A DNA stretch of 10,429 bases. Source: Paracoccaceae bacterium (GTDB lineage: Bacteria; Pseudomonadota; Alphaproteobacteria; Rhodobacterales; Rhodobacteraceae). This document shows positions 1 through 5,300 of this stretch, piece by piece. The position numbers and the translations under genes were made by a program. The notes beneath the pieces are model-generated. The model saw nothing but the letters and a program-made list of their open reading frames with translations, was not told the origin of the DNA and ran no database searches. The stretch's first letter is position 1. Every line of letters begins with the position of its first letter. The stretch is taken from assembly GCA_027080755.1 (NCBI GenBank), contig JALWQC010000493.1:1-10429 (forward strand). The letters run 5' to 3'.

Positions 1-43
1 ACCAGGAGGAAAGGGATAGTCTGATACTCGATACAAAAAACAT
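1..43 (-). CDS. Possible start of a further leftward phage gene (partial)
   Basis: An ATG on the minus strand overlaps the TGA stop of the Cro-like gene as TGATG, and the frame stays open for 14 codons to the window edge (MFFVSSIRLSLSSW...). The sequence just upstream, AGGTGGCG, can serve as a ribosome binding site, and the identical 13-base junction AGGTGGCGTGATG couples two genes at 2152-2164. This suggests that the Cro-like gene heads a leftward operon continuing outside the window. The piece is too short to identify, and it could be chance. Confidence 0.3.
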   Translation of the reverse strand, partial: MFFVSSIRLSLSSW

Positions 44-318
44 CACGCCACCTCGTGCAGCGGCTGCAGCTTGGCGATTTCCGCCTCGGAGGCCCCGCAA
101 ACCAGATGCGCCGCTGTCAGCGGGATCCGCCGGTGCGCGGCGGCAGACAACAACGCCCGCATGATCCGCGCACTGGGAATATCACCGGCGTCCCGCAACT
201 TTGACGGCCGTTTCCACGCCAGCGGCGTTTTTTCATGCCCGCCAAGGATCTCGGACACCCCCCTGGGTCCGCCAAACAGACGGAAGGTGATTTCAGCAGG
301 TGTCAGGTGTTTACTCAT
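43..318 (-). CDS. Cro/YdaS-like small DNA-binding phage regulator
   Basis: This 91-residue basic protein is read divergently from the CI-like repressor, which is the classical place of a Cro-type antirepressor. Residues about 5-50 (LTPAEITFRLFGGPRGVSEI, then KTPLAWKRP) resemble the helix-turn-helix of YdaS/Cro-like proteins: the 'FGG..GVSEILG' segment would be the first helices and 'TPLAWKRPSKLRDAGDIPSA' the recognition helix and turn. The rest is a short helical tail. I chose the ATG at 318. A longer in-frame TTG start at 354 lies inside a perfect TTGACA promoter hexamer and is unlikely to be used. No Shine-Dalgarno sequence precedes the ATG, and the predicted transcript would begin at or next to it, so the mRNA may be leaderless. 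The HTH call comes from sequence style and position; DNA targets are inferred to be the palindromes in the divergent intergenic region. Confidence 0.7.
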   Translation of the reverse strand: MSKHLTPAEITFRLFGGPRGVSEILGGHEKTPLAWKRPSKLRDAGDIPSARIMRALLSAAAHRRIPLTAAHLVCGASEAEIAKLQPLHEVA

Positions 319-324
319 ATCGAA

Positions 325-354
325 TCTATGCAATAGATGGTGTGAGTGTGTCAA
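325..354 (-). promoter_or_regulatory. Leftward promoter of the Cro-like gene
   Basis: On the minus strand a perfect -35 hexamer TTGACA (349-354) is followed after 17-18 bases by GCATAGA (325-331), a fair -10. The predicted start of transcription falls about at 318, the A of the gene's ATG. The -35 overlaps the GTGTGAGTGTGTCA operator-like stretch, so a bound repressor would block the polymerase. Confidence 0.5.
336..353. promoter_or_regulatory. Operator-like element 1 (GATGGTGTGAGTGTGTCA)
   Basis: GATGGTGTGAGTGTGTCA lies between the divergent regulator genes and overlaps the leftward -35. A close relative, GACGGTGTGAGGTGTTCACC, recurs at 1542-1561 in front of the int operon; the two share GA(T/C)GGTGTGAG followed by TGT and TCA. 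A sequence shared only by the two phage control regions is a good candidate for a repressor or Cro operator. Binding itself is inferred. Confidence 0.45.
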
Positions 355-361
355 TGCTATT

Positions 362-378
362 TGTGTAGTTATTACACA
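362..378. promoter_or_regulatory. Operator-like palindrome TGTGTA-N5-TACACA
   Basis: TGTGTA (362-367) and TACACA (373-378) form perfect 6-base inverted arms around GTTAT. The 17-bp size and the position between divergent cro and cI genes are typical of lambdoid-type operators. The right half, TTACACATTT followed by TGGGTA, recurs as TTACACACATTTGGGTA at 1505-1521 and as TTTACACATTTACCC at 1525-1539. Confidence 0.55.
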
Positions 379-391
379 TTTTTGGGTAAGC

Positions 392-413
392 GTGGGTGAC
401 TATGTCAACCCAC
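392..413 (+). promoter_or_regulatory. Inverted repeat over the cI start codon
   Basis: The arms GTGGGTGAC (392-400) and GTCAACCCAC (404-413) are complementary apart from one bulged A and enclose only TAT. The ATG at 402 begins inside the three-base loop and the alternative ATG at 414 follows the right arm directly. It could be a DNA operator or an RNA hairpin that limits translation of the repressor. The repeat is seen directly; the role is inferred. Confidence 0.4.
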
Positions 414-1034
414 ATGGACAGCAAGTGGTTTAAACATAAACAAAAGTTGGCGAACGTAACCTCGTTCGACCTCGGCAAGGCAATCGGCCGGGATCGCACC
501 GTCGTATCCAGAATATACACCGGTCGGCAAAAGATGACGCTGGACCAGGCAAAAGCTTTTGCTGAAGTGCTGAACGTTCCCCTTTCAGAAGTACTTTTAA
601 ACGCCGGCATCGCCGACAAGGAAACCGTTCAGGAACTGAACCCGGGATTTGCCGAAAGCGACGTGGCAAAATGGTCGGCTGAAAGCACCGACGCCAATGC
701 CCACGATATTGAATCCATCGCCCGCGCTATGGGCGGCGGCAAAAACGGCGTCGATGTCTGGCGGGTGAAATCCCGCTCTATGGCGTTGGCCGGCTATCTG
801 GAAGGCGATTATATACTGGTAGACAGCAACGCCCGCGACACCTGTAAGGCCGGCGATAACGTGCTGGCACAGGTATACGACTGGAACGTCGGCGCCGAAA
901 CGGTAATATTCCGCCGCTATCAACCGCCGGTTCTGGTCGCTGCCAGCGCGGATCCCGACGAATGGGGTGTGCATGTAGTGGATCACAACGCCGTGGTCAT
1001 CATCGGAAAGGTGATTGGCAGTTGGCGCACCTAG
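402..1034 (+). CDS. CI-like phage repressor (HTH + LexA/S24-like C-terminal domain)
   Basis: This 210-residue protein is the likely lysogeny repressor. An N-terminal helix-turn-helix spans roughly residues 15-60 (FDLGKAIGRDRTVVSRIYTG would be the turn and recognition helix, then MTLDQAKAFAEVLNVPLSEV). A linker leads to an S24/LexA-like domain from about 115 to 210, with VKSRSMALAGYLEGDYILVD holding the conserved Ser-Met around residue 126 and the GD turn, and ending in VIIGKVIGSWR. Where the family usually has its catalytic Lys (pattern ..vK.R..), this protein reads ETVIFRRY, so self-cleavage is uncertain. In-frame starts exist at GTG 396, ATG 402 and ATG 414. None has a clear Shine-Dalgarno, so the start is a guess. 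It is divergent from the Cro-like gene and probably binds the palindromes between them and those near 1500-1560. Confidence 0.8.
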   Translation: MSTHMDSKWFKHKQKLANVTSFDLGKAIGRDRTVVSRIYTGRQKMTLDQAKAFAEVLNVPLSEVLLNAGIADKETVQELNPGFAESDVAKWSAESTDANAHDIESIARAMGGGKNGVDVWRVKSRSMALAGYLEGDYILVDSNARDTCKAGDNVLAQVYDWNVGAETVIFRRYQPPVLVAASADPDEWGVHVVDHNAVVIIGKVIGSWRT

Positions 1035-1078
1035 TCAGTAAAGATTATCGCACCAATTTAAATCAATTTCGTGAAAAG

Positions 1079-1420
1079 TTATCCGAGGTTCTTCAGATTA
1101 TCGTAGATATTCCGCAGCAAATTCAGCGTGTTTTGGTCATTCGCAAACATGATTTCGCCCGCAGTTTCCGCCTCTTCGGCGTCAAAAGCATCGTAACAAG
1201 ATACAGCTATAAGCCAGGTAAAAACCATACCGATGGCTGCGGGGTCGCGTTTTGTGTCGTATCCAGCTTTACGCGCCAAACGCACCACATCCGAAAACCG
1301 ATCTGATATTTGCGGGGTAACCCCATTCGCAATACCCGTCCGCCTGTCGAGAATCGTCCATGGGCCGAAAAATGATTTGCTGACTGTGTGAAACGGCGAT
1401 TCCCAATAAATTTTTGCCAC
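1079..1420 (-). CDS. Unrecognised 113-residue protein, convergent to the repressor
   Basis: The protein starts at GTG 1420 with AGAGG five bases upstream, which supports a real gene (MAKIYWESPFHTVSKSFFGP...). It is soluble-looking and mixed alpha/beta. It has an aromatic-rich N-terminus, a short hydrophobic stretch around residues 64-74 (GMVFTWLIAVS) that is too short and polar for a confident membrane helix, an acidic segment DAFDAEEAETAGE, and a helical C-terminus DQNTLNLLRNIYDNLKNLG. I recognise no domain. It is more AT-rich than the operon that follows and faces the opposite way to both flanking genes, so it needs its own promoter. A separately transcribed gene beside the repressor is often expressed in the lysogen (a 'moron'), and superinfection exclusion or phage defence is one possible role. 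That is context only. Confidence 0.55.
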   Translation of the reverse strand: MAKIYWESPFHTVSKSFFGPWTILDRRTGIANGVTPQISDRFSDVVRLARKAGYDTKRDPAAIGMVFTWLIAVSCYDAFDAEEAETAGEIMFANDQNTLNLLRNIYDNLKNLG

Positions 1421-1448
1421 GACAACCTCTGATTATTTTGTGTTAATT

Positions 1449-1469
1449 TTGTTCAACCAACGCGAACAA
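1449..1469. promoter_or_regulatory. Inverted repeat TTGTTC-N9-GAACAA upstream of the 113-residue gene
   Basis: Perfect 6-base arms TTGTTC (1449-1454) and GAACAA (1464-1469) surround nine bases in the AT-rich leader of the leftward 113-residue gene. On the minus strand, TTGATT and TTGGTT near this repeat, and AATAAT downstream, could act as promoter hexamers, but none gives a convincing pair with a usable leader. It may be a binding site for a separate regulator. Confidence 0.3.
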
Positions 1470-1503
1470 TCAAGAGAGTTTTCCACTGGCGCGATTCTCG
1501 CCA

Positions 1504-1569
1504 TTTACACACATTTGGGTATAATTTACACATTTACCCTTGACGGTGTGAGGTGTTCACCATTATCTA
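1504..1569 (+). promoter_or_regulatory. Promoter/operator of the rightward int operon
   Basis: A -35-like TTGACG at 1540-1545 is followed by AT-rich sequence around 1561-1569 (CATTATCTA) that could hold a -10. Around it are TTTACACACATTTGGGTA (1504-1521), TTTACACATTTACCC (1525-1539) and GACGGTGTGAGGTGTTCACC (1542-1561). All three resemble elements between the cro-like and cI genes. The last has GGTGT and TCACC as imperfect inverted ends and overlaps the -35. I infer that the element's repressor or Cro-like protein shuts this operon in the lysogen. Confidence 0.5.
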
Positions 1570-1617
1570 ACTTTCATCAGCGGGTCACACCGCGCCGTTT
1601 TTGAAAGGGAGATTGAT

Positions 1618-1890
1618 ATGGAAAAACACCCGAAAACCGATCGCACGCCCCCCGTGCCGGACGAGGTTCTGGACAGCGTGATCGACATTGCCAGCGCCTA
1701 CGCGGCCGGCCGTCACCCCAGCGAAGCCGAGGCTGTTTTCTACCTCTATGCCACACCGGCCCTACTGCGGGAATTGCGGGATCTGCGCCAAAAGACGGTG
1801 ACGGCCCGCCCCGCACAATCCTGCGTCGTGGTTCCCCTCGCGCCGCACATAGCGGCCAACCTCACCGCAACACCGGGGGATGCAGCATGA
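1618..1890 (+). CDS. Unrecognised 90-residue protein, first gene of the int operon
   Basis: ATG 1618 has a good ribosome binding site, AAAGGGAG, at 1604-1611. The protein has a charged, proline-rich N-terminus (MEKHPKTDRTPPVPDEV) and then mostly helix (VLDSVIDIASAYAAGRHPSE; ATPALLRELRDLRQK). It ends in a hydrophobic, Ala/Pro-rich tail without an obvious membrane segment. I do not recognise a family. It overlaps the next gene by four bases (ATGA), so the two are translationally coupled. As the first gene after the repressor-controlled promoter it may be an early regulatory or accessory protein of excision, but nothing in the sequence proves this. Confidence 0.65.
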   Translation: MEKHPKTDRTPPVPDEVLDSVIDIASAYAAGRHPSEAEAVFYLYATPALLRELRDLRQKTVTARPAQSCVVVPLAPHIAANLTATPGDAA

Positions 1891-2162
1891 ACAGTCGTAC
1901 ATTCATCGGCGTCCGCGAGGTCACGGACATGTTGGGATATCCGGGAAACGAATATTTTTTGCGCCGGCGCAAGCGCCTCGAATCCGAATTCGCATTTCCG
2001 CGCCCCTGTCCGTGGGAAAAGAAGCGCTTGCTCTACAAGGCCTCCGAAGTGACGGCCTGGATTGAACACGCCGGCAGCTCCATGCAGGAACTGGCTGCAA
2101 ATGTGGACAACCCCAGCCTGCAGGAAAACATCATCATGCTGGCTGCGGCAAAGGTGGCGTGA
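1887..2162 (+). CDS. AlpA/MerR-like winged-helix protein, candidate excisionase
   Basis: This 91-residue basic protein has the layout of AlpA/HTH_17-type excisionases: a first helix with turn at residues 7-20 (IGVREVTDMLGYPG), a recognition helix rich in Arg/Lys at 22-33 (EYFLRRRKRLES), a beta wing with the 'FPRP' and KKRLLYKASEV segments (37-55), and the closing helix EVTAWIEHAG. The pattern 'reV.dmLG ... RRkRl..eFaFPrP ... rrllyk.sEV.aWie' is close to known family members. Proteins of this kind bend DNA at attachment sites and set the direction of integrase action, and may also act as transcription factors. It sits two genes before the tyrosine recombinase in one operon. GGGGGA at 1875-1880 is the ribosome binding site. 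Its C-terminal 25 residues are not explained by the fold. Confidence 0.7.
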   Translation: MNSRTFIGVREVTDMLGYPGNEYFLRRRKRLESEFAFPRPCPWEKKRLLYKASEVTAWIEHAGSSMQELAANVDNPSLQENIIMLAAAKVA

Positions 2163-2410
2163 TGATGAACCGTCGCATTGACCATAGCCTGGAAATTTGC
2201 AGGGCGGATGCAGTGCCGGCGCCGGTTTCCGAACAGATCGCCAGCGCGCGGATCGGGCAAAAGGAAATTTCTGTCCGCCGCGCCGTGTCCGGCCTCGCCC
2301 TCTGGGTGGAAATCGGCAACACGCGGGTGGATATCCCGCTCGGCCGGATCATTGAAGACGCCATCATCCTCGCCGAACAGGCCGATATCATCGGGGGTTG
2401 CAATGTCTAG
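2162..2410 (+). CDS. Unrecognised 82-residue protein between excisionase and integrase
   Basis: ATG 2162 overlaps the previous stop as TGATG and has AAGGTGG just upstream. A second ATG at 2165 and a GTG at 2159 are alternatives. The protein looks like a compact alpha/beta domain: IASARIGQKEISVRRAVSGL then ALWVEIGNTRVDIPLGRIIE suggest beta-strands, followed by a helix DAIILAEQADIIGG. I recognise no family. It overlaps the integrase start by eight bases, so its translation probably feeds integrase translation. A helper role in recombination is possible from position only. Confidence 0.6.
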   Translation: MMNRRIDHSLEICRADAVPAPVSEQIASARIGQKEISVRRAVSGLALWVEIGNTRVDIPLGRIIEDAIILAEQADIIGGCNV

Positions 2411-3551
2411 GCCGCGCCCGCCAATCCGCAAATCCGACGCCCCGCGCGGCCTGCGCCAGCGCTGGCGCCTGCGGGCGCAGGAATGGCGCGTCTGGTGGGA
2501 ACCCCGCGCCGACGCCAAGGCGGCCGGTTTTGAATCCCAAGAGCTTGATCCGGCACGGCCGGCATGGTCGATTGCCCAGGCAAAATTGCTGAACAGGGAT
2601 GCAGATCGCGCGCTGGGGCGGGCCATGCCGGGGAAATCCCGGGCAACGCGCGCCGCACATCAGCCGGTCAAAGGCACATTCCACGCCCTGATAAAGGCCT
2701 ACATGACCTCGCCGGACTGGGACGCCCTGCGCCCGGCGACGCAATCGGATTATCGCCGCGCCTTCAATCTGCTGGACCAGAAATGGGGCAGCTATCGGGT
2801 CGAAAGTTTCACCAAACCGGTGATCTACGAATACTACGAAACGCTCTATGCCCGCGGCACCAAACATCAGGCCGTGGCGTTGATCCGCAAAATGTCCCTG
2901 CTCTTCACCTATGCCGAAAAAAAGGGATGGCGCGAAGGGAACCCTGCCCTGCGCATCGGCGCCCGCCAGCCTGCCCCGCGCCAACGCATCGCCAGCTGGC
3001 CCGAAATAGACGCGCTGCTGAAAGCGGCCGCGCCGTGGCCCAGCATGGCCTGCGCCATTGCTATGGCCGTATTCATGGGCCAGCGCCAGAAAGACATCAT
3101 CGAGGCGCGCGTGCATGATTTTTCCGGCGACGTCTGGAAATTCGTCCGCTCCAAACGCGGCAACCAGGGCGCTCTGCCCATCCATCCGGAGGTCATGCCC
3201 TACCTGCAAAAAGCGATGGCCGCCAGCGACGGGGACATCCTGTTGATCAGCGAAACCACCGGCCGACCCTACAGCAGTGACCATTTCCGCCGCATCTGGA
3301 CACGCGTGCGCACGCACGCGGATATGGATTTGCCGGGCATCAAAACTATCCAGTTCCGGGATCTGCGCCGGACATTCGCCCACTATGCCCGTATAGGCGG
3401 TGCCGGCACCCGCGACGTGGGCGACGCCCTCGGCAACAACGCCTACACCGACCCCCGCCTGAGCGGCACCTACATGCCCCAGAATTTCGAAAGCGCCAGC
3501 AATGCCGTCTTCGCGGTGCAGCGCCCGGAAAACAAGAAAGTATCCAAATGA
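2403..3551 (+). CDS. int: Tyrosine recombinase (phage-type integrase)
   Basis: The 382-residue protein has the layout of phage integrases: a basic N-terminus with a W-rich arm-binding-like part (WRLRAQEWRVWWEPRADAKA, 21-40), a core-binding helical domain (about 90-180) and a catalytic domain (195-365). Catalytic positions I can place are Arg228 in MGQRQKDI, Lys251 in SKRGNQG, Arg322 in FRDLRRTF and the nucleophile Tyr357 in LSGTYMP. The two usual His positions are Arg319 (in place of H in HxxR) and Asn345 (GNN in place of GH), changes also known in some active relatives. The start at ATG 2403 has GGGGG six bases upstream and a short overlap with the preceding gene; the frame is open further upstream, but that part overlaps other genes and reads as low-complexity Arg/Ser. 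It most likely integrates the element at tRNA-Arg, whose 3' end lies at 6257. Confidence 0.93.
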   Translation: MSRPRPPIRKSDAPRGLRQRWRLRAQEWRVWWEPRADAKAAGFESQELDPARPAWSIAQAKLLNRDADRALGRAMPGKSRATRAAHQPVKGTFHALIKAYMTSPDWDALRPATQSDYRRAFNLLDQKWGSYRVESFTKPVIYEYYETLYARGTKHQAVALIRKMSLLFTYAEKKGWREGNPALRIGARQPAPRQRIASWPEIDALLKAAAPWPSMACAIAMAVFMGQRQKDIIEARVHDFSGDVWKFVRSKRGNQGALPIHPEVMPYLQKAMAASDGDILLISETTGRPYSSDHFRRIWTRVRTHADMDLPGIKTIQFRDLRRTFAHYARIGGAGTRDVGDALGNNAYTDPRLSGTYMPQNFESASNAVFAVQRPENKKVSK

Positions 3552-3817
3552 TCAGCCACGCCCGCCTTTCCGAATTCCTCGCCGCGCTGGAAACCAAATC
3601 CCCGACCGACCGGATCGACACCATCGCCAACGCCGTGATCGAGACCGGCGGGACATTCGCGCCAGACGTCTCCGACGGGGAATGGAACGACCCCGGCGAC
3701 ACCGTCGCCGAAATATCCCTGCACGGGATCCTCGCATGGGGCACCGACACCGCCGACGCCACCACCCAGTGGATCAAATCCGCCCGCCGCCGGCTGGCAG
3801 AAATGGAGGTGGTGTGA
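3548..3817 (+). CDS. Unrecognised acidic 89-residue phage protein
   Basis: The gene is coupled to the integrase by an ATGA overlap. The protein is acidic and alpha/beta: helix LSEFLAALETKSPTDRIDTI, then ANAVIETGGTFAPDVSDGEW, a central Asp-rich loop, and a C-terminal helix DATTQWIKSARRRLAEMEVV that is basic in its middle. No signal peptide or membrane segment is visible. I do not recognise a family. Its place after int suggests an accessory gene of the element. Confidence 0.65.
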   Translation: MISHARLSEFLAALETKSPTDRIDTIANAVIETGGTFAPDVSDGEWNDPGDTVAEISLHGILAWGTDTADATTQWIKSARRRLAEMEVV

Positions 3818-4281
3818 TGGCCTATGATCCACATCCATTCCAGCCTAAGTGGTTCTGGTGCGCCGGCGAGGACGACGAGCGCCACACGGTCGGCCCCTGC
3901 ACCTCGAAAAAAGAGGTCATTAAAACAGCCATTGACGATCAAATCGGAGCATATACCGACGACGATGTGAACTGGCACTGCTCATTCTGGGTCGCGGAAC
4001 TGCGTGACAGTCAACAGGATTTGGCCGAATGGTTCAACGCCGATATGTGGTTGGAGGACACCCGTGACTATATGGACGACAACAAGTGCGGCGGCGACGA
4101 ATACGGGGACAATCACCCGCTGGACACTATCACAAATCGACAGATCCGGGAGCTAGAGGCCTCCGTCCGGCTCGCAATCCGCCATTGGCAGCGTCGCAAT
4201 AATTTGAAACTGCGCAGCGTTTATAGTCCCGGAAAACGGAACGCCGAGTGGATTGATGTCCGGATCGGGGTGAAAAAATGA
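3817..4281 (+). CDS. Unrecognised 154-residue acidic protein
   Basis: ATG 3817 shares one base with the previous stop (TGATG) and has a strong GGAGGTGG ribosome binding site. The frame is open upstream, but that part is an Arg/Pro-rich shadow of the neighbouring gene. The protein is rich in Asp, Glu and Trp (PKWFWCAGEDDERH; DDDVNWHCSFWVAELRD; AEWFNADMWLED) with Cys and His spread over the N-terminal half (C15, C28 and the 'WHC' near 55), so metal binding is conceivable. The second half is helical (NRQIRELEASVRLAIRHWQR) and ends in a basic strand. I recognise no family. Acidic small phage proteins sometimes mimic DNA or block host nucleases, but there is no specific evidence here. Confidence 0.7.
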   Translation: MAYDPHPFQPKWFWCAGEDDERHTVGPCTSKKEVIKTAIDDQIGAYTDDDVNWHCSFWVAELRDSQQDLAEWFNADMWLEDTRDYMDDNKCGGDEYGDNHPLDTITNRQIRELEASVRLAIRHWQRRNNLKLRSVYSPGKRNAEWIDVRIGVKK

Positions 4282-4508
4282 CCCGCCCCCAGATCAAACA
4301 CAGGCAGGCCGTGGCGCACATGACATTCGAAACAATCGTGCGCGGCAGCGGGGAAACGACATTCGCGCTCTATGTCGCCGATATGGCCACCAACCCCCGC
4401 CCACTATTTTCCGGCCACGTCACCCGCGGCATGGGATCCGACCTGCGCCGTCTGGCCTCCCATTTTGACGATCTGGAGCGCAACCTGAAAACAAAGGAAA
4501 CAGTATGA
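4278..4508 (+). CDS. Unrecognised 76-residue protein
   Basis: It is coupled by ATGA to the gene before it, with GGGGTG about seven bases upstream of the start. A later in-frame ATG at 4320 would give a 62-residue protein. The region FETIVRGSGETTFALYVADM reads as two beta-strands, followed by RPLFSGHVTRGMGSDLRRLA and a terminal helix FDDLERNLKTKE. It is a plausible compact beta-beta-alpha domain, of a kind common among small phage proteins. No family is recognised. Confidence 0.6.
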   Translation: MTRPQIKHRQAVAHMTFETIVRGSGETTFALYVADMATNPRPLFSGHVTRGMGSDLRRLASHFDDLERNLKTKETV

Positions 4509-4852
4509 CCGACAACAAACACGCCGACATCTACGGTGCAATGAGCCTGCTGGACGCAGCTATCCAAAGCCACCAGGCCGACGCGGTAATCAAGGGGATC
4601 GAGGCATGGCCGGCCGAGGATGATCAGGACCGCCCGGCATTCCGCGAAATGCTCGGCCAGGGCGTCCAGGACGCGATCGCACACGCCACGACCATCGACG
4701 AGGGTAAAAACACGATCACCATCGTGACAGACCGCGACAGCCTGCTGCGGTTCGAATGGATCGACGACGACGATGAACCGGCATCCGGCACATTCAAACA
4801 GACCGTCCTGAACGCGGTCAAAAAAGCATTGGCCTGGGGGGATTGGGGATGA
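4505..4852 (+). CDS. Unrecognised acidic 115-residue protein
   Basis: It starts by an ATGA overlap with AAAGGAAA as ribosome binding site. The N-terminal two-thirds is helical (ADIYGAMSLLDAAIQSHQAD; REMLGQGVQDAIAHATTIDE). A beta-strand pair follows (NTITIVTDRDSLLRFEWIDD), then an Asp-rich run and a C-terminal helix TFKQTVLNAVKKALAWGDWG. There is no signal peptide or membrane helix. The protein is strongly acidic in its centre. I do not recognise the family. Confidence 0.65.
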   Translation: MTDNKHADIYGAMSLLDAAIQSHQADAVIKGIEAWPAEDDQDRPAFREMLGQGVQDAIAHATTIDEGKNTITIVTDRDSLLRFEWIDDDDEPASGTFKQTVLNAVKKALAWGDWG

Positions 4853-5088
4853 CCCGCGGATACCCGCTCGGAAAACAGCTGCGCAGCGGCCCCGCACGGG
4901 GCGTGCCTGTCTACGGCGGGAAACGACAGGTCGTCGTCAAAATGGACCGCGACCAGTTCGATTTTATCTACCGCCGCGCCCTGCGTGAAAACACCAGCGT
5001 GGCCGAACAAATTCGAAACCTCATTGAATGGGGAATCGAAACGACAGGAGAGGACGACGAGCAATGGCCCACCCCAACGCATCTATAG
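4849..5088 (+). CDS. Ribbon-helix-helix (Arc/CopG-like) DNA-binding protein
   Basis: The 79-residue protein contains a good ribbon-helix-helix pattern: strand RQVVVKMD at about 26-33, helix A RDQFDFIYRRALRENTS (34-50) and helix B VAEQIRNLIEWGIE (51-64). The alternating residues of the strand would contact the DNA major groove in a dimer. The N-terminal 25 residues (GYPLGKQLRSGPARGVPVYG) are basic and flexible, and the C-terminal tail is acidic. It is coupled by ATGA to the gene before; I rejected a TTG start two codons earlier. It may be a second phage regulator controlling the operon or host genes. Target and effect are unknown. Confidence 0.65.
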   Translation: MTRGYPLGKQLRSGPARGVPVYGGKRQVVVKMDRDQFDFIYRRALRENTSVAEQIRNLIEWGIETTGEDDEQWPTPTHL

Positions 5089-5300
5089 AAAACGCCGCGA
5101 TCGGCGCCAGCGCCGAGGCAGAGATACTCGCCGACGCCCTTGCGGACGGTGTCGAGCTGAAGGGCTTCGACGGCCGCGCCAATGCCAAGGGCAACAATCT
5201 GGTGTTCATCGAGAACGGCAATATCTCGACGCTATCGGTCACTGACATTCTGCGACTCGCCGCCCTGATCGAAATGGCACCGGTATGGAGAGGCAAATGA
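5064..5300 (+). CDS. Unrecognised 78-residue protein
   Basis: ATG 5064 lies ten bases after GGAGAGG and overlaps the ribbon-helix-helix gene by 25 bases. A GTG/TTG-type start further upstream would only add an Arg-rich shadow. The sequence has a helical N-terminus IGASAEAEILADALADGVEL, then a beta hairpin-like stretch NNLVFIENGNISTLSVTDIL and a closing helix RLAALIEMAPVW. No family is recognised. Confidence 0.55.
   Translation: MAHPNASIENAAIGASAEAEILADALADGVELKGFDGRANAKGNNLVFIENGNISTLSVTDILRLAALIEMAPVWRGK

Noticed and set aside
1..42. Left attachment site of the element at the window edge
   Set aside because: I compared this stretch with the tRNA 3' end by eye and found no copy of it, and a leftward gene seems to continue past the edge.
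71..433. Plus-strand frame covering the Cro-like gene and the switch region
   Set aside because: It runs across both operators and the start of the repressor gene and has an unlikely Cys/Arg-rich product.
1207..1425. Shorter minus-strand frame overlapping the 113-residue gene
   Set aside because: The two frames exclude each other; the 113-residue frame has the better protein composition and uses the AGAGG site with a normal five-base spacing.
2388..3383. Long open frame on the minus strand opposite the integrase
   Set aside because: It is the antisense shadow of a high-GC gene with clear catalytic motifs on the plus strand; the product is rich in Gly/Ala/Arg with no recognisable domain.
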